Positions 24,629 to 32,853 of a DNA stretch of 64,000 nucleotides are shown here, one piece after another (the first letter of the stretch is position 1; each line of letters begins with the position of its first letter). The DNA lies in the NCBI GenBank assembly GCA_965217265.1, contig CBDCHP010000002.1, positions 1 to 64,000 on the forward strand, read 5' to 3'. This DNA comes from JAGRGG01 sp965217265. GTDB taxonomy: Bacteria > Pseudomonadota > Alphaproteobacteria > Geminicoccales > Geminicoccaceae. The position numbers were made by a program, and so were the translations under genes. The notes beneath the pieces were generated by a model. The model did not search any database. It was given only the letters and a program-made list of their open reading frames with translations, and was not told the origin of the DNA.

Positions 24629-25912
24629 TCAGACCCTCAGCCGGGCGCGGCGGTCGAACGGCCGCGCGAACAGCGAGGCGAGGTCGCCGGCCTGCTCGTA
24701 GCCCTGGATCGGCGTGAACAGGAGCTCGATCGACCACTTGGTCGTCAGCCCCTCGGCCTCCAGCGGGTTGGCGAGCCCGAGGCCGCACACCGTGAGGTCG
24801 GGACGCCCGGCGCGGCAGCGGTCGAGCCCGGCGTCGACGTCGCCGCCCTCGACGATCTCGGTGCCGTCGGGCAGGAGCGCCACCTCGGCCTCCAGGTGGC
24901 GGCGGTGGAGGAAGGGGGTGCCGACCTCGACCAGGCGCACGCCCAGTTCGCGGGCGAGGCAGCGGGCGAGCGGGACCTCGACCTGGCTGTCGGGGAAGAA
25001 GAACACCCGCTTGCCCGCGAGCGCTTCCCGGTGGTGGTCGAGCGCCTTTTGCGCCCGCGCCCGCGCCGACGACGTCACGGCATCGAAGCGGGCCGGATCG
25101 ACGCCGAACGCCTCGGCCGCCGCCCTCAGCCAGAGCGTCGTGCCCTCCTCGCCCAGGGGGAAGGGGGCCGGGAGGTGGGTGGCGCCGCGCGCTTCGAGGG
25201 TGCGGCCGGTGTCGGCCAGGAACGGCTGGGCGAGGAGGAAGCGCGTGTTCGGCCCGACCGGCGGCAGTTCGGTGCTGCGCCGGGGCGGCAGGAAGCTGGC
25301 CTCGATGCCCAAGCCCGCGAACAGGCGGGCGAACTGGTCCTCGACCGGGTCGGCGAGCGCGCCCGCGACCAGGAGCGAGGGCGCGGCGTCGTCGGCTTCG
25401 TCCGGCAGTTCGGGAACGAGGGCGGCGAGGCAGGCGTCTTCGCCCTGGGTGAAGGTCGTCTCGATGCCGGAGCCCGAATAGTTGAGGACGCGGACCCCCG
25501 GCGCGTGCGTGCGGGACAGGCGCATCGCCGCGCGCGACAGGTCGAGCTTGATCACTTCCGAGGGGCACGAGCCGACGAGGAAGAGGAGGCGGATGTCGGG
25601 CCGGCGCTCTAAGAGCCGGTTGACGACCCGGTCCAGCTCCTCGTTGGCATCCGCGAGGCCGGCGAGGTCGCGCTCTTCGACGATCGCGGTCGCAAAACGC
25701 GGCTCGGCGAAGATCATCACGCCGGCGGCCGACTGGATCAGGTGGGCGCAGGTGCGCGAACCCACGACGAGGAAGAAGGCGTCTTGGATCTTCCTGTGCA
25801 GCCAGACGATGCCGGTCAGGCCGCAGAAGACCTCGTGCTGGCCGCGCTCGCGCCGGACCCGGACATCGCCGCAGCCTTGAAGCGTGGGTGCCTGGGCAAG
25901 GAGGGTGCTCAC
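24629..25912 (-). CDS. bchN: Protochlorophyllide reductase subunit N
   Basis: 427 aa NifD-like subunit. Cluster cysteines are visible in GCGDVRVRRERGQHEVFCG and VGSRTCAHLIQSA; FLVGSCPSEVIKLDLSRAA and FFFPDSQVEVPLARCL are also conserved. GTG 25912 is chosen because it overlaps the bchF stop as GTGA and yields the usual length. Cysteine ligands shared between BchN and BchB hold the 4Fe-4S cluster. Confidence 0.97.
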   Translation of the reverse strand: MSTLLAQAPTLQGCGDVRVRRERGQHEVFCGLTGIVWLHRKIQDAFFLVVGSRTCAHLIQSAAGVMIFAEPRFATAIVEERDLAGLADANEELDRVVNRLLERRPDIRLLFLVGSCPSEVIKLDLSRAAMRLSRTHAPGVRVLNYSGSGIETTFTQGEDACLAALVPELPDEADDAAPSLLVAGALADPVEDQFARLFAGLGIEASFLPPRRSTELPPVGPNTRFLLAQPFLADTGRTLEARGATHLPAPFPLGEEGTTLWLRAAAEAFGVDPARFDAVTSSARARAQKALDHHREALAGKRVFFFPDSQVEVPLARCLARELGVRLVEVGTPFLHRRHLEAEVALLPDGTEIVEGGDVDAGLDRCRAGRPDLTVCGLGLANPLEAEGLTTKWSIELLFTPIQGYEQAGDLASLFARPFDRRARLRV

Positions 25913-26421
25913 GCCGCCGGCTCCATCGCGGCCGGCAGGCCCGTGCCCTGGCCCTGGAGCCGGGCGGCGCGCAGCTTGAAGAGGAACTGGGCGGCGTTGA
26001 TCGCGTAGGTGGCGTAGGCGGCGAGCGCCAGGAGCATCTGCGCCTGCGGCGGGCCGAGGTCGGCGACGAGCACGATCAGGTAGGCGGTGTGGAGCGCGAT
26101 CACGCCCATGCTGACCACGTCCTCCCAGAAGAAGGCGGGCGCGAACAAATAGCGGCCGAAGACGACCTTCTCCCAGATCGACCCGGTCACCATGATGGCG
26201 TAGAGGAGGCAGGTCTTGAGGACGATCGAGGCCGTGGCGAGCGCGTAGCCCTCGCCGGTGGCGAGGCAGCGCAGCACGAATCCCAGGCTGACGAGGAAGA
26301 CGAGGAACTGCAAGGGCGCCAGGACGCCCTGGACCAGCGTCCAGCGGCTCGCGTCGCGGCGGCGGCGCTGCTCGGCCGTGTAGAGCGGGGCGTGCCGGCG
26401 GTGAGACTGACGAGGGTTCAA
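25909..26421 (-). CDS. bchF: 3-vinyl bacteriochlorophyllide hydratase
   Basis: 170 aa small membrane protein with about four helices that hydrates the 3-vinyl group of (bacterio)chlorophyllide. Family segments are LYTAEQRRRRDASRWTLVQG, VLAPLQFLVFLVSLGFVLR and EKVVFGRYLFAPAFFWEDVV. The apparent start is TTG 26421 with GGGAGG four bases upstream; no in-frame ATG lies near the conserved N-terminus. It is the first gene of the 15 kb operon running to hemA, preceded by two PpsR-type sites. Confidence 0.95.
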   Translation of the reverse strand: MNPRQSHRRHAPLYTAEQRRRRDASRWTLVQGVLAPLQFLVFLVSLGFVLRCLATGEGYALATASIVLKTCLLYAIMVTGSIWEKVVFGRYLFAPAFFWEDVVSMGVIALHTAYLIVLVADLGPPQAQMLLALAAYATYAINAAQFLFKLRAARLQGQGTGLPAAMEPAA

Positions 26422-26482
26422 GCTGCCTCCCGAAGACCCTTGGCGTCCTGTGTCGGGAAAGGTAGACGGCCGTCGCCGCGCC

Positions 26483-26516
26483 TGTCAACAAAAGTTAACG
26501 TCAATTTATGTTGACA
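26483..26516. promoter_or_regulatory. Two overlapping PpsR-type operators between bchF and aerR
   Basis: TGTCAACAAAAGTTAACG (26483-26500) and CGTCAATTTATGTTGACA (26499-26516) each fit TGT-N12-ACR in one orientation. They share two bases and lie in an AT-rich island in the divergent bchF-aerR intergenic region. CrtJ/PpsR proteins bind TGT-N12-ACA palindromes. Repression of bchF-hemA, aerR or both is inferred. Confidence 0.75.
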
Positions 26517-26588
26517 GTTTTGCCGCCGCCGGGGTGCTCCTGTCGCCTGCGGCCCGACCGCCGGCCGATGCATGGGGTTGCCGCCACA

Positions 26589-26616
26589 TTGCTTACCAAT
26601 GTATGCAAAATAAAAT
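26589..26616 (+). promoter_or_regulatory. Candidate promoter for aerR
   Basis: TTGCTT (26589-26594) and TAAAAT (26611-26616) are spaced 16 bp, a plausible sigma70-type promoter. The predicted start near 26623 would give a leader of about 14 nt before ATG 26637. Position-based inference. Confidence 0.4.
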
Positions 26617-26636
26617 CGCACGGGAGGATGAAACCG

Positions 26637-27506
26637 ATGCACGGGTTCGGCAGAAGGCTTGAGGCGTCGTCCACGGCCGACGACGCATCCCCGGTCGCAA
26701 CGCTTGTTTCTCCCGCCCCAACCTCGGTTCCCAAGCCCGCCGGGCGCGGCGACTTGCTGCGCACGATCGAGAACGAGATCATCCCGCGCCTCGTCCTGGC
26801 GCAGCGCGCGGCACCGGCGGCGGCACCCGACGGCTGGATGCCCAAGCCCGACGCGATCGCCGACTTCGCCCGGCTGGTCTTGACCCGCGACGCCGCCGTC
26901 GCCTGCGCCCACGCCGAGAACCTGTTCAAGCAGGGCGTGCCGACCGAGCGGCTCTACCTCGACCTCCTCGCCCCGGCGGCCCGGCACCTGGGCTGGCTCT
27001 GGGAGGAGGACTTGTGCGACTTCGCCTCGGTCACGTCCGGGCTCGTCCGGCTGCAGCAGGTGCTGCACGCCTTGCAGCCGATGTTCCACGACGAGGGCGG
27101 TCAGCGCTTCGGCGGGCGCCGCGCCTTGATCGTGCCGGTGCCCGGCGAGCAGCACACGTTCGGCCTGTTCATGGTGGCGGCCTTCTTCCGCCGGGCCGGC
27201 TGGAGCGTCGCCAACGACCCGCTCGCCACGATCGACGACATCGTCCGGCTGGTCGGCGCCCAGCCGTTCGCCATCGTCGGTTTCTCGGCCGGCTCGGAGG
27301 TGCGGATCAGCACGATCGCGGCCTCGATCCGCGCCGTGCGCCGCGCGTCGTGCAACCGCGGCATCGGCGTCCTGGTCGGCGGACCGCTGTTCTTGGAACA
27401 GCCCGAACTGGTCCCGCTCGTCGGCGCCGACGCGATGGCGGCCGACGGCCGGGGGGCGGTGGCGCAGGCGCAAAACCTGCTCAGCCTGCTCGCCCGCCCG
27501 GGCTAG
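26637..27506 (+). CDS. aerR: AerR/PpaA, B12-binding regulator of photosystem genes
   Basis: 289 aa. The C-terminal half is a cobalamin-binding domain of the PpaA/AerR type, with ALIVPVPGEQHTFGLFMVAA (the His of the EQHTFG segment is in the place of the family's cobalamin ligand), FFRRAGWSV and VGFSAGSEVRISTIAASI. The N-terminal half resembles the helical part that contacts PpsR/CrtJ. GGGAGG (26622-26627) lies 9 bases before ATG 26637; ATG 26628 in the same frame touches the ribosome-binding site and is less likely. AerR proteins turn PpsR from repressor to activator depending on light and B12. It is divergent from bchF and upstream of ppsR. Confidence 0.93.
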   Translation: MHGFGRRLEASSTADDASPVATLVSPAPTSVPKPAGRGDLLRTIENEIIPRLVLAQRAAPAAAPDGWMPKPDAIADFARLVLTRDAAVACAHAENLFKQGVPTERLYLDLLAPAARHLGWLWEEDLCDFASVTSGLVRLQQVLHALQPMFHDEGGQRFGGRRALIVPVPGEQHTFGLFMVAAFFRRAGWSVANDPLATIDDIVRLVGAQPFAIVGFSAGSEVRISTIAASIRAVRRASCNRGIGVLVGGPLFLEQPELVPLVGADAMAADGRGAVAQAQNLLSLLARPG

Positions 27507-27703
27507 GACCGGTCTCGGCCTAACGAGAAGCGTTTTCGCTTCCCCCGCGGCGACCGGCGCGAGGAAACTTTTCGCTGTCCCGACCGTTGCCCTAGATCGT
27601 CCTCGCTCGGGTCGTGTTCCCGACGTCGGCGGGCGAAGGCCGACAAAAAATGACGCCGCCTTTTAGTTTTATATTCCTATCAATGCCGCCGTCTCGTCGA
27701 GTT

Positions 27704-27747
27704 TGTCATAAATGTTTGACATGAGTTAACGTAAATCAAACTTGACA
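27704..27747. promoter_or_regulatory. Pair of PpsR-type operators upstream of ppsR
   Basis: TGTCATAAATGTTTGACA (27704-27721) and CGTAAATCAAACTTGACA (27730-27747) are separated by exactly 8 bp (TGAGTTAA). The first is a full TGT-N12-ACA site. The pair lies about 130 bp before the ppsR start and suggests autoregulation. The 366 bp aerR-ppsR gap otherwise shows no gene. Confidence 0.75.
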
Positions 27748-27873
27748 TTCCGCCGCCGCGGCCGCTTGAGTGGCGCGACGTGCCGCGTCGTTCGTCCGTG
27801 CCTTTGGGAGGGGCCGGCGACCGCGGGACGCGCTAGGGACGGCGGTACTAGCGATGAAGGATTTCGGCGTCTC

Positions 27874-29283
27874 GTGAAACGGTTCCGCACACCGGGTGAA
27901 TCCCTCGACGCCCTCGACGCCGACAAGGCGTCGACCCTGATCGCCGCCGCGAGCGACGTCGCGCTGGTCCTCGACGAGCGCGGCATCATCCGCGACGTCG
28001 CGGTCAATTCGGAGGACCGCACGTCCGAGTGGGCGGCGGCGTGGCTCGGCCGGCCCTGGATCGACACGGTGACCAAGGAGAGCCGGCCCAAGGTCGAGGC
28101 GCTGCTGCGCGAGGCGGCGGCCCTCGACGCGGCGCGCCCGCGGCACGTCAACCACCCCTCATCCTGGGGCGCCGACGTGCCGGTCATGTACAGCGCGATG
28201 CGGATAGGCTCCGAGGGGCGCGTGGTCGCGTTCGGCCGCGACTTGTCCTCGACGGCGACCCTGCAGCAGCAACTGGTCAACGCGCAGCTCTCGATGGAGC
28301 GCGACTACGGCCGGCTGCGCCACCTCGAAACCCGTTACCGGCTCTTGTTCCAGACGACGACCGAGGGCGTCCTCGTCCTCGACGCCTCGACCTTGAAGGT
28401 GATCGAGGCCAACCCCGCCGCCGGACGGCTGATCGGCATCGGCCGCAAGCGCCCGGCCGGGCGCCACTTTCCCGAGGGGTTCGACCCCGCCGGCACGGCC
28501 GCGATCGAGGCCATGCTGGCGGCCGTGCGCGCGACCGGCCGCGCCGACACGGTCGAGGCGATGCTTTTGAGCGACGGCCGCAAGGTCGAGATCTCGGCGT
28601 CGTTGTTCAGCCAGGAGCAGATGCCGCTCTTCCTCGTGCGGCTCGCGACGTCCTCGACGGCGAACGCCTTGATGCCGGGGCAGGCGCAGATCTTGAAGGC
28701 GATCGAGGCGGCCCCCGACGGCTTCGTCCTCACCGACGGCGAGGGGCGGATCATCTCCGTCAACACCGCCTTTCTCGACCTCGTCGAGGTCGCGGCCGGC
28801 GAGGGGGCCGAGGGCGAGAGCCTGGACCGCTGGCTCGGCCGGCCCGGCGTCGACCTCGACGTCCTGCTCGCCACCATGCGCCAGCACGGCAAGGTGCGCC
28901 TCTATCAAACGACGCTGCGCGGCGATTACGGCGCCACCAGCGAGGTCGAGGTCTCGGCCGTCGCGGTCACGATCGAGCGCCGCGCCGCCTACGGCTTCAT
29001 CGTCCGCGACGTCGGCCGGCGCCTGCGCTCCGAAGCGGGCACGTCCAGCCGCGAACTGCCGCGCTCGGTCGAGCAACTGACCGAACTCGTCGGCCGCGTG
29101 CCCTTGAAGGACCTCGTGCGCGAGACGACCGACGTCATCGAACGCCTGTGCATCGAGGCAGCACTCGAACTCACCAACGACAACCGCGCGTCCGCCGCCG
29201 AGATCCTCGGCCTCAGCCGCCAGAGCCTCTACGTCAAGCTGCGCCGCTACGGGTTGGGGGATCTTGCCGGGGAGGTGGGGTGA
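27874..29283 (+). CDS. ppsR: PpsR/CrtJ, redox-responsive repressor of photosystem genes
   Basis: 469 aa from GTG 27874, the usual family length; the longer frame back to 27742 would start inside an operator. There are three PAS-like regions (about 20-130, 150-260 and 270-390) with a helical Q-linker between the first two. A FIS-type HTH closes the protein (ASAAEILGLSRQSLYVKLRR). The only cysteine is residue 426 in ERLCIEAALEL, corresponding to the HTH cysteine (C424/C420) of Rhodobacter proteins. The partner cysteine used for an intramolecular disulfide (C251 of PpsR) is absent. The stop is 3 bp before dispersed repeat copy 5. Confidence 0.96.
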   Translation: MKRFRTPGESLDALDADKASTLIAAASDVALVLDERGIIRDVAVNSEDRTSEWAAAWLGRPWIDTVTKESRPKVEALLREAAALDAARPRHVNHPSSWGADVPVMYSAMRIGSEGRVVAFGRDLSSTATLQQQLVNAQLSMERDYGRLRHLETRYRLLFQTTTEGVLVLDASTLKVIEANPAAGRLIGIGRKRPAGRHFPEGFDPAGTAAIEAMLAAVRATGRADTVEAMLLSDGRKVEISASLFSQEQMPLFLVRLATSSTANALMPGQAQILKAIEAAPDGFVLTDGEGRIISVNTAFLDLVEVAAGEGAEGESLDRWLGRPGVDLDVLLATMRQHGKVRLYQTTLRGDYGATSEVEVSAVAVTIERRAAYGFIVRDVGRRLRSEAGTSSRELPRSVEQLTELVGRVPLKDLVRETTDVIERLCIEAALELTNDNRASAAEILGLSRQSLYVKLRRYGLGDLAGEVG

Positions 29284-29286
29284 GGG

Positions 29287-29410
29287 AACGCTTCGCGTCC
29301 GCTGCGCGGGGCTTTTCTCTTTTCTTTTTATCACTTTGTCCGAGGCTGGCCCCCGGCATCGTGACCAGCCACCTCCGTTAACACTGGCAAAAAAACGCAC
29401 GCGGAGCGTT
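29287..29410. repeat. Dispersed hairpin repeat, copy 5 (right arm shortened)
   Basis: About 124 bp between ppsR and bchG. The left arm AACGCTTCGCGTCCGCTGCG is beta. The core is forward (CGAGGCTGGCCCCCGGC ... ACCAGCCACC, GTTAACACTGGC). The right arm is reduced to AACGCACGCGGAGCGTT, lacking the usual loop. Its last base touches the first base of the bchG operator pair. Confidence 0.88.
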
Positions 29411-29454
29411 CGTAAGGTTTAGTTGACACCTAGAAATGTCAAGCATACCTTACA
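29411..29454 (+). promoter_or_regulatory. bchG promoter overlapped by two PpsR-type operators
   Basis: CGTAAGGTTTAGTTGACA (29411-29428) and TGTCAAGCATACCTTACA (29437-29454) are separated by 8 bp in inverted arrangement. TTGACA (29423-29428) and TACCTT (29446-29451) spaced 17 bp form a good promoter embedded in them, so binding would block polymerase. The predicted transcription start (about 29457-29459) coincides with the bchG ATG. Confidence 0.75.
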
Positions 29455-29458
29455 CGGC

Positions 29459-30334
29459 ATGAGCGTACCGAGCGTGGCAGCGACCACCGAACTCCTCAAG
29501 CCGATCACCTGGTTCGCCCCGATGTGGGCGTTCGGCTGCGGCGTGATCTCGGTCGGCGGCGCGGCGGAGGGCCGCTGGCCGCTGATCGTCGCCGGGATCG
29601 TGCTGGCAGGCCCGATGGTCTGCGCCACGTCCCAGGCGGCGAACGACTGGTACGACCGCCACGTCGACGCGATCAACGAGCCGAACCGGCCGATCCCGTC
29701 CGGGCGCATCCCCGGCCGCTGGGGCCTCTACATCGCGCTGTTGTGGACCGTGCTCTCGCTCTGCGTCGCCGCGACGCTGGGGTTTTGGGGCTTCGCCGCC
29801 GCCGTCTTGGGCTTGGCCTTGGCCTGGGCCTACAGCGCGCCGCCGTTTCGGCTGAAGCAGAACGGCTGGTACGGCAACGCGGCCGTCGCGCTCTGCTACG
29901 AGGGGCTGCCCTGGTTCACGGGGGCGGCGATCATGGCGGCCGCCTTGCCCGACGCCCGCATCATCGGCTTGGCGCTCCTCTACAGCTTCGGCGCGCACGG
30001 CATCATGACCCTGAACGACTTCAAGTCGATCGAGGGCGACCGGCGGATGGGGATCGGCTCCTTGCCGGCCAAGCTGGGCCCCGAGCGCGCCGCCAGGGTC
30101 GCGTGCGCCGTGATGGCGCTGCCGCAGGCGGTCGTCGTCCTCCTCCTCCTCCTCTGGGGCCGGCCCTTGTTCGCGCTCGCCGTGGCCGCGCTGCTCGCCG
30201 GCCAGATCGCCTTGATGCCGCGTTTCCTGCGCGACCCGAAGGGGGGTGCGCCCCGCTACAACGCGACGGGCACGGGCCTCTACGTGCTCGGCATGGCGCT
30301 GAGCGCGTTCGCCGTCCTCCCGGCGACCCCTTAA
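29459..30334 (+). CDS. bchG: Bacteriochlorophyll synthase
   Basis: 291 aa UbiA-type prenyltransferase that esterifies bacteriochlorophyllide with a geranylgeranyl or phytyl group. The first Asp-rich motif is NDWYDRHVDAINEPNRPIPS and the second TLNDFKSIEGDRRMGI, in a set of about eight to nine hydrophobic helices. ATG 29459 gives the family N-terminus (ELLKPITWFAPMWAFGCG). No Shine-Dalgarno precedes it, consistent with a leaderless mRNA. First gene of bchG-bch2-bchP-tspO. Confidence 0.96.
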   Translation: MSVPSVAATTELLKPITWFAPMWAFGCGVISVGGAAEGRWPLIVAGIVLAGPMVCATSQAANDWYDRHVDAINEPNRPIPSGRIPGRWGLYIALLWTVLSLCVAATLGFWGFAAAVLGLALAWAYSAPPFRLKQNGWYGNAAVALCYEGLPWFTGAAIMAAALPDARIIGLALLYSFGAHGIMTLNDFKSIEGDRRMGIGSLPAKLGPERAARVACAVMALPQAVVVLLLLLWGRPLFALAVAALLAGQIALMPRFLRDPKGGAPRYNATGTGLYVLGMALSAFAVLPATP

Positions 30335-30350
30335 CGGAAGGGACGGACCC

Positions 30351-31679
30351 ATGCACAACGCACCCCCGCTCGGTTGGCTCGGCATCGTCCGCTTGGGCCT
30401 GGTGCAGACGGCGCTCGGCGCCGTCGTCGTCCTGACCACGGCGACCCTGAACCGGGTGATGGTGGTGGAACTGGCGCTGCCGGCGATGCTGCCGGGCGCC
30501 CTCGTCGGGCTGCACTACGCCGTGCAGATCCTGCGCCCGCGCCTCGGCCACGGCTCGGACGCGAGCGGCAGGCGCACGCCCTGGATCGTCGGCGGCATGG
30601 CCGTCCTGGCGCTCGGCGGCTTGGGCGCGGCGCTCGCGACCGCCTTGATGGCGACGCACCTCTGGGCTGGGATCGCGCTCGCGGTCGTCGCGTTCGCCGG
30701 CGTCGGCCTCGGGGTCGGCGCCGCCGGCACCTCGCTCCTGGTCCTGCTCGCCAAGCGCACCGCACCCGAGCGCCGCGCCGCCGCCGCGACCACCGTTTGG
30801 CTGATGATGATCCTCGGCTTCATCGTCACGGCGATCCTGGCCGGGCAGATGCTCGACCCGTTCTCGCAGGCGCGCCTCGTCGCCGTCACGGCCTGCGTCT
30901 CCGCCATCGCCTTCGCCGTCGCCTGCCTCGCCGTCTGGGGCGTCGAGGGCGGCGACGGCGCGGTCGAGGCAGAAGAAACCGAACCGCACGTACCCTTCAA
31001 GGAGGCGATGCGCGGCGTCTGGGCCGAGCCCAAGGCGCGGCGCTTCGCAGTCTTCGTCTTCGTCTCGATGCTGGCCTACAGCGCGCAGGACCTGATCCTG
31101 GAGCCGTTCGCCGGCACGGTGTTCTTGATGACGCCGGGCGAGAGCACGGGGCTCTCGGGCGTGCAGCACAGCGGCGTCTTCGTCGGCATGCTCCTGGTCG
31201 CGGTCTTGGGCTCCGGGCTCAGGCTCGGCACCATGTCGACCTACACGATCGGCGGCTGCCTCGCCTCGGCGCTGGCGCTGATCGGGCTCGCCGCCGCGGC
31301 GGTGCACGGCCCGGGCTGGCCCTTGGCCGCGTCGGTCTTCGCGCTCGGGGCCGCCAACGGCGCCTTCGCGGTCGCCGCGATCGGCTCGATGATGGGCCTC
31401 GTCGCCGAGGGGCGCGCGCGGCGCGAGGGGGTGCGCATGGGCCTTTGGGGGGCAGCACAGGCGATCGCCTTCGGCCTCGGCGGCTTCGCCGGCACGGCCG
31501 CGATCGACGCCGCGCGGGCGGTCCTCGCCGAACCCGCCACCGCCTACGCTCTCGTCTTCGCCCTCGAAGGGGGGCTGTTCGTCGTCTCGGCCGTCCTCGC
31601 CGCCCGGGTCGGGCGCGACTTGCGAACCACCACACCAGCGACGCCCGATGCCGGGCGGCTCGCCGCGATCGGAGGCTGA
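30351..31679 (+). CDS. PucC-like membrane protein between bchG and bchP (Bch2/Orf428 type)
   Basis: 442 aa, about 12 hydrophobic helices, BCD/PucC family of the major facilitator superfamily. Family segments are VVLTTATLNRVMVVELALPA, MLPGALVGLHYAVQILRPRL and LGHGSDASGRRTPWIVGGMA. The gene between bchG and bchP in Rhodobacter (orf428) is of this type. It is thought to move or channel bacteriochlorophyll or help complex assembly; direct function is unclear. Start ATG 30351 is 16 bp after bchG with GGAAGGGACGG upstream. Confidence 0.92.
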   Translation: MHNAPPLGWLGIVRLGLVQTALGAVVVLTTATLNRVMVVELALPAMLPGALVGLHYAVQILRPRLGHGSDASGRRTPWIVGGMAVLALGGLGAALATALMATHLWAGIALAVVAFAGVGLGVGAAGTSLLVLLAKRTAPERRAAAATTVWLMMILGFIVTAILAGQMLDPFSQARLVAVTACVSAIAFAVACLAVWGVEGGDGAVEAEETEPHVPFKEAMRGVWAEPKARRFAVFVFVSMLAYSAQDLILEPFAGTVFLMTPGESTGLSGVQHSGVFVGMLLVAVLGSGLRLGTMSTYTIGGCLASALALIGLAAAAVHGPGWPLAASVFALGAANGAFAVAAIGSMMGLVAEGRARREGVRMGLWGAAQAIAFGLGGFAGTAAIDAARAVLAEPATAYALVFALEGGLFVVSAVLAARVGRDLRTTTPATPDAGRLAAIGG

Positions 31680-31680
31680 C

Positions 31681-32853
31681 ATGGAAACGACCTTTGACGC
31701 CGTCGTCGTCGGCGGCGGTCCCGCCGGGGCCACCGCCGCCCTTGATCTCGCCAAGGCGGGCCGCAGCGTCCTCCTCCTCGACAAGGAGGGACGGATCAAG
31801 CCCTGCGGCGGCGCAATCCCGCCCCGGCTGATCGAAGAATTCGCCGTGCCCGACGGGATGCTGGTCGCCAAGATCAAGGGGGCGCGCATCGTCTCGCCCA
31901 AGCGCCGCGCGGTCGACATGCCGGTCGAGAACGGCTTCGTCGGCATGGTCGACCGGGACGCCTTCGACCCCTGGCTGCGGGCGCGCGCCAAGGCCGTCGG
32001 GGCCGACTACCGGGTCGGCACCTACGAGGCGTTCGATCGCGACGCGGACGGCACGGCGCGGATCACCTACAAGCCGAAAGACGGCGGCGACGCGGTCACC
32101 GTTCGGGCCAGGGGCGTGATCGGCGCCGACGGGGCGCGCTCCAAGGTCGGCCGCGCCGCCGTGCCGGGCGCCGACGCGGTGCCGAGCGTCTTCGCCTACC
32201 ACGAGATCGTCGAGGCGCCCGAGGGCCTCGACGGGGCGCTCTGCGACGTCCACTACGACGCCACGCTCTCGCCCGACTTCTACGGCTGGGTCTTTCCGCA
32301 CGGGCGCACGGTGAGCGTCGGCACGGGCTCGGCGGTCAAGGGCTTCTCCTTACGCGACGCGACGGCCGACCTTCGCGCCCGCGCCGGCTTGGGCGAGTGC
32401 CGCACCGTGCGCCGCGAGGGTGCGCCCCTGCCGCTCTACCCGGCCAAGCGCTGGGACAACGGCAAGGACGTGCTGCTCGCCGGCGACGCCGCCGGGGTCG
32501 TGGCGCCGGCCTCGGGCGAGGGCATCTTCTACGCCATGCTGGGCGGGCGGCTCGCGGCGGGCGCGGTCGACGCCTACCTGAAAACCGGCGACGCGCGGGA
32601 ACTGGCCAAGGCCCGCGCGCGTTTCATGCGCACGCACGGTGCGGTGTTCTGGATTTTGGGCATGATGCAGCGCTACTGGTACGTCAACGACGACCGCCGC
32701 GAGCGGTTCGTCAAGATCTGCCGCGACGTCGACGTGCAGCGGCTCACCTTCGACGCCTACATGAACAAGGAGCTGGTCAAGGCGCGGCCCTTGGCGCACG
32801 TGCGCATCTTCGCCAAGAACATCGCCCACCTCACCGGCATCGTGCCGGCGTGA
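31681..32853 (+). CDS. bchP: Geranylgeranyl diphosphate/bacteriochlorophyll reductase
   Basis: 390 aa FAD-dependent reductase that saturates the geranylgeranyl tail to phytyl. The N-terminal dinucleotide motif is VVVGGGPAGATAALDLAKAG, followed by CGGAIPPRLIEEF, typical of BchP/ChlP. VLLAGDAAGVVAPASGEGI is the second FAD segment. ATG 31681 is one base after the preceding stop and follows GGAGGC. Its TGA overlaps the tspO GTG. Confidence 0.96.
   Translation: METTFDAVVVGGGPAGATAALDLAKAGRSVLLLDKEGRIKPCGGAIPPRLIEEFAVPDGMLVAKIKGARIVSPKRRAVDMPVENGFVGMVDRDAFDPWLRARAKAVGADYRVGTYEAFDRDADGTARITYKPKDGGDAVTVRARGVIGADGARSKVGRAAVPGADAVPSVFAYHEIVEAPEGLDGALCDVHYDATLSPDFYGWVFPHGRTVSVGTGSAVKGFSLRDATADLRARAGLGECRTVRREGAPLPLYPAKRWDNGKDVLLAGDAAGVVAPASGEGIFYAMLGGRLAAGAVDAYLKTGDARELAKARARFMRTHGAVFWILGMMQRYWYVNDDRRERFVKICRDVDVQRLTFDAYMNKELVKARPLAHVRIFAKNIAHLTGIVPA

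Noticed and set aside
23073..25568. Longer start for bchB giving about 830 residues
   Set aside because: The extra N-terminal part is an out-of-frame reading of bchN. The diagnostic MKLTVWTYEGPPHVG start is at 24626.
27742..27873. Extended PpsR start at TTG 27742
   Set aside because: It would begin inside the operator, adds a Cys/Arg-rich segment absent from the family, and exceeds the usual length. GTG 27874 gives the expected N-terminus.
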